A stretch of DNA of 64,000 nt. Origin: Putridiphycobacter sp045107045 (GTDB lineage Bacteria; Bacteroidota; Bacteroidia; Flavobacteriales_D; Crocinitomicaceae). The position numbers and the translations under genes were made by a program. This document shows, piece after piece, positions 53,691-62,559 of this stretch. The notes under the pieces were generated by a model. The model was not told the DNA's origin and ran no database searches. It was given only the letters and a program-made list of their open reading frames with translations. Position 1 is the first letter of the stretch; each line of letters starts with the position of its first letter. The stretch is taken from NCBI GenBank assembly GCA_045107045.1, contig JBGCFR010000020.1, forward strand, positions 18,202 to 82,201, written 5' to 3'.

Positions 53691-56600
53691 TTATTTTACC
53701 AAGAGCATTTTCTTAGAATTTGACATTCCTTCTGAAGAGATTACTCTACAGAAATATAGTCCTGGTTCAATATTATCACCATTAAGCGTTAATTGCAATA
53801 CAACATTAGCTTCAATGTGTCCATTGTATGAATTCTCAACAATGTTTCCTTGAACATCATAGATGTCAACCATCACATCAGTACTTACTGGTGAACTAAT
53901 GTTCATCAGTGTAGAAGTTGTGAATGGGTTAGGTCCAACATTGATAATAATTGGATTCATTGTAGAGTACAATATATCCTCTGAACTTGAACATCCATTT
54001 GCATCTGTTACAGTTACAGTATAAGTTGTACCATCAACAGCACCTGTTAAAAAGCCAGACGTGCTACCTGTATTCCAAGAATACGTGTATGGTACTGAAC
54101 CATTTTGACCTGTTGCCAAGATTGTACCATTAGTTGTATTCAATGTAAACGTTACAGCAATTTCTGCTGGCTCGCCGATTACAACTGCTGCAGTTGATAA
54201 ACAATTGTTAGCATCTGTAGTTGTTACTGTATATGATCCAGCACACAATCCTGATTCAGCTACTGCTGTTCCACCTGTTGACCAAGAGTAAGTGTATGGC
54301 ATTGCACCACCAGTTACGTTAGTCATACCTGTTCCATCACAAGAACCGAAGCAAGAAGCATCAGTAAATGAAGCTACAGAGTGTAATTCAGTTGGCTCAG
54401 TAATTGTTACTGAACATGTAGTAGTACATCCATTTGCATCTGTTGCAACTACTGTATATGTACCAGGTCCTAAATCAATTGCAGTTGCAGCTGTTTGACC
54501 ATCTGACCATAAGTAAGTATAAGGAGCTGTTCCACCAGACACAGAAACTGTTCCTGATCCATCAGCATAACTGTTACAAGATACATCTGTAGAACTTGAA
54601 GTACATGTTAATGCAGTTGGTTCAGTAATAGTTGCAGATCCTGAAATCATACATCCATTTGCATCTGTTACCGTAACTGTATACGTTCCTGCAGTCAATC
54701 CTGAAATTGAAGATGTCATTGCTTGATTACTCCACATATAAGTATATGGCATAGTTCCACCTGACACAACAATCATTGCAGTTCCATCTGTTCCTGCATT
54801 ACACATTACATTTGTTGAAGTTGTAACCTCAGTTAATGCAGTTGGTTCCGTAATAGTTGCAGATCCTGAAATCATACATCCATTTGCATCCGTTACATCT
54901 ACAGTATAAGTTCCAGCGGCTACTCCTGAAATAGAAGCATTTGTTCCACCATTACTCCATAGGTATGTGTATGGCATTGTTCCTCCTGATGCTGCAATCA
55001 TTGCAAATCCGTCAGTACCTCCATTACATGATACATTTGTTGAAGTTGTGATTTCAGCTAATGCAGTTGGCTCTGTAATAGTAGCTGTTGCATTAATAAT
55101 ACATCCATTAGCATCTGTTACTGTTAAGGCATATACACCTGCAGCTAGCCCTGAAATTGATGCGGTTGTAGCACCATTACTCCAATCGTAAGCGTAAGGA
55201 GGTGTTCCACCAGATATCACCACTGATGCGGTTCCATCTGCTCCACCATTACAAGATACGTTATAAGAAGCTGTTACTTCTGCTAAAGCTGTTGGCTCTG
55301 TAATTGTTGCAGATCCTGAAATCATACATCCATTAGCATCTGTTACATCTACTGTATACGTTCCAGCACCTAATCCTGAAATGGAAGCAGTCATGTCACC
55401 ATTACTCCATAAGTATGTATATGGCATAGTTCCACCAGTTACTGCAATCATTGCAGATCCATCAGTTCCTGCATTACAAGATACATTTGTTGAAGTGGTT
55501 ACTTCAGCTAATGCAGTTGGCTCTGTAATTGTTACAGTTTTGTTTAATGTACATCCGTTAGCATCTGTTACTAAAACAGTATATGTTCCAGCAGCTAAAC
55601 CAGTTACAGTAGCAGTTGTTGAACTTGCAGGATCGTTCCATGAGTATGTATAAGGCATTGTTCCACCTAATACAGCTATAGTCACTGTTCCATCAGTTAA
55701 ACCGTTACAAGAAATGTTTGTACCTGATATATTTCCTAATAATACATCTGGTTGCGTAATAACCACAGTTTGTGAAATTGTACATCCGTTAGCATCTGTT
55801 GCCACTACTGAATATGTTCCCATAGCTAATCCTGAAATAGAAGCAGTCATTTCACCATTACTCCATAAGTATGTATATGGCATAGTTCCACCTGATACTG
55901 CAATCATTGCAGATCCATCAGTTCCAGCATAACACAATACATTTGTTGAAGTAGTTACTTCAGTTAATGCAGTAGGCTCTGTAATTGTTGCAGATCCTGA
56001 AATCATACATCCGTTAGCATCAGTTACATCTACTGTATAAGTTCCAGCACCTAGTCCTGTTGCTGAAGCAGTAGTTTGACCATCTGACCACAAGTATGTA
56101 TATGGCATTGTTCCACCTGTTACTGCAACCATTGCAGTTCCATCAGTTCCACCATTACAAGAAACGTTAGTTGAAGTTGTTACTTCAGTTAAAGCATCAG
56201 GCTCTGTAATTGTTACCATTACTTGAATAACACAAGCATTATCATCTACAACTGTTGCTGTATATGTACCAGCTGATAAATTAGTCGCCGTATTTCCTGT
56301 TGTTGGAGGCCAAGTATCATTCCATATAATATTGTAAGGACTTGTTCCGCCTGAAACAACAATTGTTGCTGTTCCATCTGTACCGTCATTACAAGATACA
56401 TTTGTTGAAGTGATTACTCCTGATAAAGTATCAGGTTCTGTAATAGTTACAACTGTTGTTAGTGTACATCCGTTAGCATCTGTTGCTACCTGAGTATAAG
56501 TTCCAGCAGGCACTCCAACAATATTAGAGTTAGTTGCCCCACCAGTAATTGCTAGATCAGGAGACCATAAATATGTATATGGTGCCGTTCCACCGTTAGC

Positions 56601-59600
56601 TACTGCTACAGCATATCCAGTTGAAGTTCCGTGACATAGTACGTTACTAACTGTTGGGTTATTGCTCAATGGTGTTGGCTCTGCAATTGTTGTAGAACCT
56701 GAAATTGTACATCCATTTGCATCTGTCACAACTACAGTATATGTTCCAGCAGCTAATCCAGTTGCAGAAGCAGTAGTTTGACCATCTGACCATAAATATG
56801 TATATGGTGTAGTACCTCCGTTAACAGCAATCCCTGCAGTTCCGTCAGTTCCTCCGTTACATGATACATCTGTTGAAACAGTTTCTTCAGTTAAGGCAGT
56901 TGGCTCTGTAACTGTAGCTGAACCATAAATCATACATCCATTTGCATCTGTAGCTGTTACTGTATAAGTACCAGCAGTCAATCCTGAAATAGAAGCAGTT
57001 GTTCCACCATTACTCCAAGAATAAGTATATGGTGCAGTTCCACCAGAAATAACAGTCATTGCTGTTCCGTCAGCTCCACCATTACATGATACATTTGTTG
57101 AAGTAGACACTTCCATTAAAGCAGTTGGCTCAACAATAGTAACTGAACTTGAAATTGTACATCCATTTGCATCTGTTGCTGTTACCGAATGTGCTCCTGG
57201 AGCTAAACCAGTAACACTTGCAGTCATATCACCAGTGCTCCACATGTATGAGTAAGGTGGTGTTCCACCTGATACAACAATCATTGCTGTTCCATCATTA
57301 AAATCAAAACATGTAATATCAGAAGAAGTAGTTACTTCAGTTAATGCAGTTGGTTCTGTAATTGTTGCAGATCCTGAAATTGTACATCCATTTGCATCTG
57401 TTGCTACTACGGTATAAGTTCCAGCTGTTAACCCAGTTGCAGAAGCAGTCATTTGACCATCACTCCACATATATGTATATGGTGCAGTTCCACCTGACAC
57501 AACAATCATTGCTGTTCCATCACTTCCCGCGTTACATGATACATTTGTTGAAGTAGTTACTTCTGATAATGCTGTTGGCTCTGTAATAGTAGCAGTACCA
57601 CTAATCATACATCCGTTTGCATCTGTTACATCTACTGTATAGGTTCCAGCTGTTAATCCTGAAATTGAAGCAGTCATGTCTCCATTACTCCATAAGTAAG
57701 TATATGGTGCAGTTCCGCCTGACACAACAATCATTGCTGTTCCATCACTTCCTGCGTTACATGATACATTCGTTGAAGTAGTTACTTCTGATAATGCTGT
57801 TGGTTCTGTAATAGTTACCATTTGCATGATTGTACATCCATTAGCATCAGTTACTGTTACATAATAAGTGCCAGCCATTAGACCTGAAATAGATGCAGTT
57901 GTCATAGGAAGTGATTGTTGACCACTTGTCCATGAATAAGTATAAGGCATTGTTCCACCTGAAACAACAATCATTGCTGCTCCATCCATACCACCATTAC
58001 ATGATACGTTAGTTGAAGTAGTTACTTCAGTTAAAGCATCTGGCTCAGTAACTGTAGATGTAGCAGTTGCTGTACAACCATTAGCATCAGTAATAGTTAC
58101 TGTATAAGTTCCTGGAGCCAAACCTGTTGCAGTAGCAGTTGTTTGACCATCACTCCACATGTAAGTATATGGTGAAGTTCCGCCTGAAACAGCTGCAGCT
58201 ATTGATCCATCATCATCACCATTACATGTTACATTTACAGTTGTAAGTGCAACAGTTGGTACTGGATAGATAGTTATAGTTACGATATTAGTTTCACCCG
58301 GGTAAGTAATACATCCTACATTTCTTACACATCTGATAAATTCAGTTGTCATAGAAACCAAAGTTGGATTTAATGTATCTGATGTAATTCCACCATTATA
58401 TATAATCCAGTTACCACCTGTAGTAGCATCTCTATACATCCAAACGTGCTCAACAGCATCTAATGGTGCACCTGATAAGTTTTGACCTGGTGTTAAGCTA
58501 ATAATTGTAGCTGGAACAAAAGGTCCACAATTTGATTGATCATAACCAATTGTTCCTGGAACAACAAGGTTACAACAGTTAATTGGAGAAGCTGCAATTG
58601 TTACCACTTCTGTAGTAGTACATCCATTTGCATCAGTAACAGTTAAAGTATAAGTTCCGTTATTTAAGGCTGTTAAATCTTCAGTAGTTGCACCATTATC
58701 CCATGAATAAGTATATGGTAAAACTCCACCAGTAACAGTTACGTCAATAGTTGCGTTCATACTAGTATTACAAGATAATCCAGTTGAAGTAGAACTAGCT
58801 ACTAAATCTGTTGGCTCTGTAATAGTAACAGAACTTGAAATTGTACATCCATTTGCATCTGTAGCAGTTACTGTATACATTCCTGCAATTAATCCAGTTG
58901 CGGTTTCAGTTGTTTGACCGTCTGACCATAAAATTGAAATTGGAGCTGTTCCACCAGTAACTGTAAAAGTTGCTGATCCATCATTTCCACCATGACAAGT
59001 AACGTCCGAAGAGGTAGTTACTTCTGATAGTGCAGTTGGCTCTACAATTGTTGTAGTACCTGATGTTGAACATCCATTAGTATCAGTCACTGTAACAGAA
59101 TAAGTTCCTGCTGCCAGTCCTGTTAAAGAAGCTGTAGTTGCACCGTTAGACCACTGGTAATAATAAGAACCAGGTCCGCCGCCACCAGAAACTGTTATAG
59201 ATGCTGTTCCATCCATTGCTCCATTACAAGTAATGTCAGAAGAGACAGTTACCGAAGGATCGAAAGGAGGAAAAACACTCGCTGTAATAACGTTCGTTTC
59301 ACCAGGGAAAGTTGTACAACCTACTAAACCAACACATCTTACGTATTCCGTAGTTTCAGTTATATTACCTGGGTCATATGAAGCGCCCATTCCGCCAGTT
59401 GATGTCCAAACATATCCAGTTGTAGCATTTCTGTACATCCAAAGATATTGAACTGGACCTTCTGCTGATGTAGCTAAGGTCACGTTAGAAATTACCGTAG
59501 GATCAAATGATCCACAGTTAGATTGATTTCCAGTAACTGTTCCAGGCATTATTAGCGCATTACAGTTAATTGGAGGTGAAACATTATATGTTTCATCAGT

Positions 59601-59708
59601 GTTTTCTGTTAACGAAAGGTTGGAAAACCCAAGGGTGGGAACCAATAATCCGATTAACAAAGTGAAGAACGAAAGTTTCGTTTTCCACGAGAGTAATTGT
59701 CTTGTCAT
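53691..59708 (-). CDS. Giant SprB-repeat adhesin with T9SS sorting domain
   Basis: 2005 residues. A signal peptide (about 1-29, ending GFS) is followed by two copies of a roughly 105-residue module (about 45-145 and 375-482) that share NCN/CCNL, QSNCG.F, YLWMYRNATTG or HVWMYRDATTG, and GETN.VT. The rest is some 22 tandem SprB-type repeats of about 75 residues. Each has the plan VSCNGGTDGTA, SGGT.PYTYLWS.G, GLAAGTYTV.VTDANGC, then TITEPTAL. The final 85 residues form a type A sorting domain (VGPNPFTTS to KKMLLVK). SprB repeats occur in the gliding adhesin of flavobacteria; here a surface adhesin role is likely. It has its own promoter and terminator, so it is monocistronic. Confidence 0.92.
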   Translation of the reverse strand: MTRQLLSWKTKLSFFTLLIGLLVPTLGFSNLSLTENTDETYNVSPPINCNALIMPGTVTGNQSNCGSFDPTVISNVTLATSAEGPVQYLWMYRNATTGYVWTSTGGMGASYDPGNITETTEYVRCVGLVGCTTFPGETNVITASVFPPFDPSVTVSSDITCNGAMDGTASITVSGGGGPGSYYYQWSNGATTASLTGLAAGTYSVTVTDTNGCSTSGTTTIVEPTALSEVTTSSDVTCHGGNDGSATFTVTGGTAPISILWSDGQTTETATGLIAGMYTVTATDANGCTISSSVTITEPTDLVASSTSTGLSCNTSMNATIDVTVTGGVLPYTYSWDNGATTEDLTALNNGTYTLTVTDANGCTTTEVVTIAASPINCCNLVVPGTIGYDQSNCGPFVPATIISLTPGQNLSGAPLDAVEHVWMYRDATTGGNWIIYNGGITSDTLNPTLVSMTTEFIRCVRNVGCITYPGETNIVTITIYPVPTVALTTVNVTCNGDDDGSIAAAVSGGTSPYTYMWSDGQTTATATGLAPGTYTVTITDANGCTATATSTVTEPDALTEVTTSTNVSCNGGMDGAAMIVVSGGTMPYTYSWTSGQQSLPMTTASISGLMAGTYYVTVTDANGCTIMQMVTITEPTALSEVTTSTNVSCNAGSDGTAMIVVSGGTAPYTYLWSNGDMTASISGLTAGTYTVDVTDANGCMISGTATITEPTALSEVTTSTNVSCNAGSDGTAMIVVSGGTAPYTYMWSDGQMTASATGLTAGTYTVVATDANGCTISGSATITEPTALTEVTTSSDITCFDFNDGTAMIVVSGGTPPYSYMWSTGDMTASVTGLAPGAHSVTATDANGCTISSSVTIVEPTALMEVSTSTNVSCNGGADGTAMTVISGGTAPYTYSWSNGGTTASISGLTAGTYTVTATDANGCMIYGSATVTEPTALTEETVSTDVSCNGGTDGTAGIAVNGGTTPYTYLWSDGQTTASATGLAAGTYTVVVTDANGCTISGSTTIAEPTPLSNNPTVSNVLCHGTSTGYAVAVANGGTAPYTYLWSPDLAITGGATNSNIVGVPAGTYTQVATDANGCTLTTVVTITEPDTLSGVITSTNVSCNDGTDGTATIVVSGGTSPYNIIWNDTWPPTTGNTATNLSAGTYTATVVDDNACVIQVMVTITEPDALTEVTTSTNVSCNGGTDGTAMVAVTGGTMPYTYLWSDGQTTASATGLGAGTYTVDVTDANGCMISGSATITEPTALTEVTTSTNVLCYAGTDGSAMIAVSGGTMPYTYLWSNGEMTASISGLAMGTYSVVATDANGCTISQTVVITQPDVLLGNISGTNISCNGLTDGTVTIAVLGGTMPYTYSWNDPASSTTATVTGLAAGTYTVLVTDANGCTLNKTVTITEPTALAEVTTSTNVSCNAGTDGSAMIAVTGGTMPYTYLWSNGDMTASISGLGAGTYTVDVTDANGCMISGSATITEPTALAEVTASYNVSCNGGADGTASVVISGGTPPYAYDWSNGATTASISGLAAGVYALTVTDANGCIINATATITEPTALAEITTSTNVSCNGGTDGFAMIAASGGTMPYTYLWSNGGTNASISGVAAGTYTVDVTDANGCMISGSATITEPTALTEVTTSTNVMCNAGTDGTAMIVVSGGTMPYTYMWSNQAMTSSISGLTAGTYTVTVTDANGCMISGSATITEPTALTCTSSSTDVSCNSYADGSGTVSVSGGTAPYTYLWSDGQTAATAIDLGPGTYTVVATDANGCTTTCSVTITEPTELHSVASFTDASCFGSCDGTGMTNVTGGAMPYTYSWSTGGTAVAESGLCAGSYTVTTTDANNCLSTAAVVIGEPAEIAVTFTLNTTNGTILATGQNGSVPYTYSWNTGSTSGFLTGAVDGTTYTVTVTDANGCSSSEDILYSTMNPIIINVGPNPFTTSTLMNISSPVSTDVMVDIYDVQGNIVENSYNGHIEANVVLQLTLNGDNIEPGLYFCRVISSEGMSNSKKMLLVK
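53955..59265 (-). repeat. About 22 tandem SprB-type repeats of roughly 225 bp
   Basis: Repeat units are around 219-240 bp long, interrupted once by the second non-repeat module at about 58262-58591. The most alike neighbours are 57475-57590 and 57700-57815, which differ at only four of 116 positions. Other units diverge more, especially at both ends. Three positions of the array use TEPD instead of TEPT at the junction. Boundaries are approximate. Confidence 0.85.
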
Positions 59709-59735
59709 AATTATTTATATTATTTATTTAATCTG

Positions 59736-59767
59736 CAAATGTAATAGATTTATCGATAAACTACCAA
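59736..59767 (-). promoter_or_regulatory. Complete Bacteroidota promoter of the adhesin gene
   Basis: On the minus strand TTG (59765-59767), a 21-base spacer, then TACATTTG (59736-59743), a full match to the TTG / TAnnTTTG promoter. The ATG at 59708 lies 27 bases beyond, giving a leader of about 20 bases. This is the best promoter in the window. Confidence 0.75.
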
Positions 59768-59780
59768 AAATTATCGATTA
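59751..59780. promoter_or_regulatory. Two TATCGATWAA boxes 21 bp apart in the adhesin promoter
   Basis: TATCGATAAA (59751-59760) lies in the spacer between -33 and -7. TATCGATTAA begins at 59772, just upstream of the -33 element. The spacing of 21 bp is two helical turns, and each box contains the palindrome ATCGAT. This is a plausible operator pair; the regulator is unknown. Confidence 0.4.
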
Positions 59781-60045
59781 AGATGTGATATCTGTCGACC
59801 AAAAAATAATCAACTCACTAGTTTCAGTTACCCTATTTTCAAAATAAGAACCTTATTGTGATTATTACGTAGCCCAATAATTACGAGCATTTCGAAGCAG
59901 ACAAAAAACTAATTAAATCAACAAAATGATCTCATCACCCCTTTTCCAGCCATTCAAAAAATCCCTGAAAACAGTTAGAAAAAAAATGTTAGAAAAAAAA
60001 GAAATTTTCTGTATGTTTTTCATAACCAATTCGACTGAACATATA
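59781..60045. other. Intergenic stretch before arsM
   Basis: No gene is recognised. It holds a 14-bp direct repeat, GTTAGAAAAAAAAT (59974-59987), whose first 13 bases recur at 59988-60000: phased A-tracts that could bend the DNA upstream of the arsM start. An ATCACCCCTTTT string near 59935 resembles one arm of the adhesin terminator but has no partner arm. Confidence 0.4.
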
Positions 60046-60053
60046 TATTTTTG
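60046..60053 (+). promoter_or_regulatory. -7 box (TATTTTTG) of arsM
   Basis: Perfect TAnnTTTG ending six bases before the ATG at 60060, predicting an almost leaderless transcript. No ArsR-type operator or -33 TTG is obvious. Confidence 0.4.
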
Positions 60054-60059
60054 ATAAAC

Positions 60060-61118
60060 ATGGAAGACTTGCATAAAGATGTGGCCGAATACTATGGTAA
60101 AGAATTACAAAAATCCGAAGATTTAAAAACTAATGCGTGTTGTACTTTAACTGCCCCTCCAAAACATATTAGAGAAGCATTGACTTTAGTAGCTGATGAA
60201 GTACAAGCCAAGTATTACGGATGTGGACTTACCATTCCATCAGCAATTAGTGGATTACGAATTCTAGATTTGGGCTCCGGCAGTGGACGTGATTGCTATA
60301 TAGCTTCAAAACTAGTTGGTGAAAATGGCTATGTGGTTGGTGTGGATATGACAGATGAACAACTGAAAATAGCAAACAATCATATAGAATATCACCGTAA
60401 AAAATTTGGCTACACAAAATCAAATGTAGAATTTTTAAAAGGTAATATAGAAAAATTAGATGAGCTAAACCTTGAGAAAGGTAGTTTTGATTTAATCATA
60501 TCAAACTGTGTTATTAATTTGGCAGCTGATAAAAACAAAGTATTAAAAGACGCTTATGAGCTGCTAAAACCTGGTGGTGAAATGTATTTTTCTGATGTTT
60601 ATTCGGACAGACGAATACCTCAACATTTACAGGACAATAAAGTATTGTGGGGCGAATGTTTAAGTGGTGCTTTATATTGGAATGATTTTTTAAACGTAGC
60701 TAAAAATGCTGGCTTTACTGATCCTCGAGTTATTGAAGATAAACCTATCACTATTGAAAACCCAGAATTAGAATTAATAGTTGGAGATATTAAATTCTAT
60801 TCTGTTACGTACAGGTTATGGAAAATTGACGGGCTAGAATCGGACTGTGAAGATTATGGGCAAGCCATAGCTTATAAAGGTGGAATTCCTGAAAACGACT
60901 TGGCATTTGCCTTAGATAATCACCATTACTTTCCGAAAGGAAAAATAATGACCGTATGTGGAAACTCATACAATATGTTACATCAAACTCGTTTCAAAAA
61001 ATATTTCGAGTTTTACGGTTCTTGGGATACGCATTATGGTATTTTTGAAGGTTGTGGCGGTAATAGCCCATTTACAGATTCCAGTTCAGATAACTGTGAG
61101 GATGGATCTTGTTGCTAA
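60060..61118 (+). CDS. arsM: Arsenite S-adenosylmethyltransferase ArsM
   Basis: 352 residues from the ATG at 60060. The Rossmann methyltransferase motif is RILDLGSGSGRDCYIASKLVG. Family-specific cysteines are all present: NACCTLTAPP (Cys27/28), KYYGCGLTIPS (Cys55), SNCVINLA (Cys150) and WGECLSGALYW (Cys200). They align with the arsenite-binding and catalytic cysteines of characterised ArsM. The C-terminal domain ends in a Cys-rich tail (EGCGGNSPF ... CEDGSCC). The enzyme methylates As(III) with S-adenosylmethionine. No arsR, arsB or acr3 gene is adjacent, so it is an isolated detoxification gene here. Confidence 0.95.
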   Translation: MEDLHKDVAEYYGKELQKSEDLKTNACCTLTAPPKHIREALTLVADEVQAKYYGCGLTIPSAISGLRILDLGSGSGRDCYIASKLVGENGYVVGVDMTDEQLKIANNHIEYHRKKFGYTKSNVEFLKGNIEKLDELNLEKGSFDLIISNCVINLAADKNKVLKDAYELLKPGGEMYFSDVYSDRRIPQHLQDNKVLWGECLSGALYWNDFLNVAKNAGFTDPRVIEDKPITIENPELELIVGDIKFYSVTYRLWKIDGLESDCEDYGQAIAYKGGIPENDLAFALDNHHYFPKGKIMTVCGNSYNMLHQTRFKKYFEFYGSWDTHYGIFEGCGGNSPFTDSSSDNCEDGSCC

Positions 61119-61161
61119 GACTAATTTAGAACAACTTCCCTACTATTTATAGAAATAACTA

Positions 61162-61184
61162 TTTCGTTTGTTTTTCAAACGAAA
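61162..61184 (+). terminator. Hairpin after arsM
   Basis: TTTCGTTTG-TTTTT-CAAACGAAA, a perfect 9-bp stem 43 bp after the arsM stop. The following sequence (CAAGCTTTTGG) has only a short T-run, so it is a moderate terminator candidate. Confidence 0.5.
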
Positions 61185-61267
61185 CAAGCTTTTGGTGTTA
61201 TTGATTAAATATTCTAACAAACGTGACCAATCTAATCGTTTTGATTATAAAACAAAATTGTGTCCAA

Positions 61268-62182
61268 ATGAAAAAATCTCATCTTTTACTCATCTTTATC
61301 GCAGGCGTTATACAATGCCAAAACAAAATTAACTCCACTACCATACAAAACATAAACGGACACTCGGAATCTGACACCATTTCAATTATAGCTGAAGACG
61401 CACTAACTAAAATTGACATTCAATTCGACAGAACTACTATTAAAGCAAGGTTGAAATCTAAAATTGAAAAAAAAGAACCTCTAATTGTTCATCTTTACGT
61501 TCCACTATGCGATAATGAAAACCAAGGCATAGTGCCGACAACTAAAAGTTTGGGGGATGGCTTAAGTTTACGGACTAATTTATACTGGGCAACAAGTGGT
61601 GGCACCAAAGGTTATTTTAAAAAACAGCCTGACTGGATTACTGTTTATAATGAATTTGATATAGATTCCAATGTACTAGAACGTATTGTATTTAAACAAA
61701 AGTATAATAGTACTACGGTCTATTTAGTAGCAGATGCATACAGAGGAGACAGAATGGAAGAGACAATTAATGATTACTTAGCTGCCATCTCCAATAACCG
61801 ACATCAATCTATTAGATTATTAGATAACACCGAGTTAAATATTGCTGGGCATTCAGACTTAATTATGTTTAATGGACACAATGGGGCAATGGATGCCATT
61901 GCAATTAAACCTTGGTTAAACACAACAGAAAAACGAACCGATATTGTGATGAACGCCTGTGTATCCTATGACTATTTGCAAGAAGAATTTTTACAAGCCG
62001 GAGGCTATCCACTCGTCAGGACTAATACCTTATTATATCCTGGGGCTTATGTTTTGGAACAGATTATTGTCGATTGGGTTTTAGGCATTGATGAAGTTCA
62101 ACTTAGTTTAAATGCAGGCAGGGCCTATTGTTTAAAACATAATTGTGGTAAAGGTACTAAAGTGTATAAAACAGGTTGGTGA
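61268..62182 (+). CDS. Lipoprotein with a possible clan CD cysteine-peptidase dyad
   Basis: 304 residues from the ATG at 61268; an upstream in-frame start at 61223 would spoil the lipoprotein signal, which ends GVIQC (Cys17). The middle part has ADAYRGDRMEETINDYL. Then DLIMFNGHNGAMD (His204) and TDIVMNACVSYDYL (Cys231) each follow a hydrophobic strand, the arrangement of the His and Cys of clan CD peptidases (gingipain, clostripain, caspase). The 27-residue spacing is shorter than in most of them. The family looks conserved among uncharacterised Bacteroidota proteins. Activity is inference only. Confidence 0.65.
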   Translation: MKKSHLLLIFIAGVIQCQNKINSTTIQNINGHSESDTISIIAEDALTKIDIQFDRTTIKARLKSKIEKKEPLIVHLYVPLCDNENQGIVPTTKSLGDGLSLRTNLYWATSGGTKGYFKKQPDWITVYNEFDIDSNVLERIVFKQKYNSTTVYLVADAYRGDRMEETINDYLAAISNNRHQSIRLLDNTELNIAGHSDLIMFNGHNGAMDAIAIKPWLNTTEKRTDIVMNACVSYDYLQEEFLQAGGYPLVRTNTLLYPGAYVLEQIIVDWVLGIDEVQLSLNAGRAYCLKHNCGKGTKVYKTGW

Positions 62183-62559
62183 ATTAAAATAGCATATGGA
62201 AAATTCCTTTTGCCTTTAACAAGCAAAGTTTATTGCAAAAAATAATCGAGGTAACTAAACGAATTTTACATTTTTTTGTAAATCAATAAAATACAACTTC
62301 TTAAATGCAAATTCTGATAACTCGTTTTTCCAGAGATCTCACTGTCAAGATATATGTTCCTAAGGAAAATCTTGTTTATAATATAATAAATCAATGATTA
62401 ACTACCCTTTACTTCTCGAATAATTCTAAAAAACTGTATATCCTAATATATCATTAACTGTTATTTGAAGACCATAGATCACAACCAATAACAATAGAAA
62501 CATTCATTTTGCATTTGGTTTGATTATTATTAGCTTGGCTAAAAATTCTGTCATAAGCC
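62183..62559. other. 377-bp region without a recognised gene
   Basis: AT-rich. One weak hairpin, TTTACA-T6-TGTAAA (62265-62282), lies 83 bp after the preceding gene and may be a poor terminator. No ORF of note, no RNA gene and no perfect -7 box were seen. Confidence 0.4.

Noticed and set aside
53955..59265. Long array of regular repeats as a possible CRISPR
   Set aside because: The period is about 225 bp, continuous coding in one frame, with no short identical repeats separated by unique spacers.
54292..59451. Several plus-strand frames inside the adhesin gene
   Set aside because: They repeat the same PSVP/IVPP-type pattern because they are antisense to the SprB repeats; this is the expected shadow of a biased repeat.
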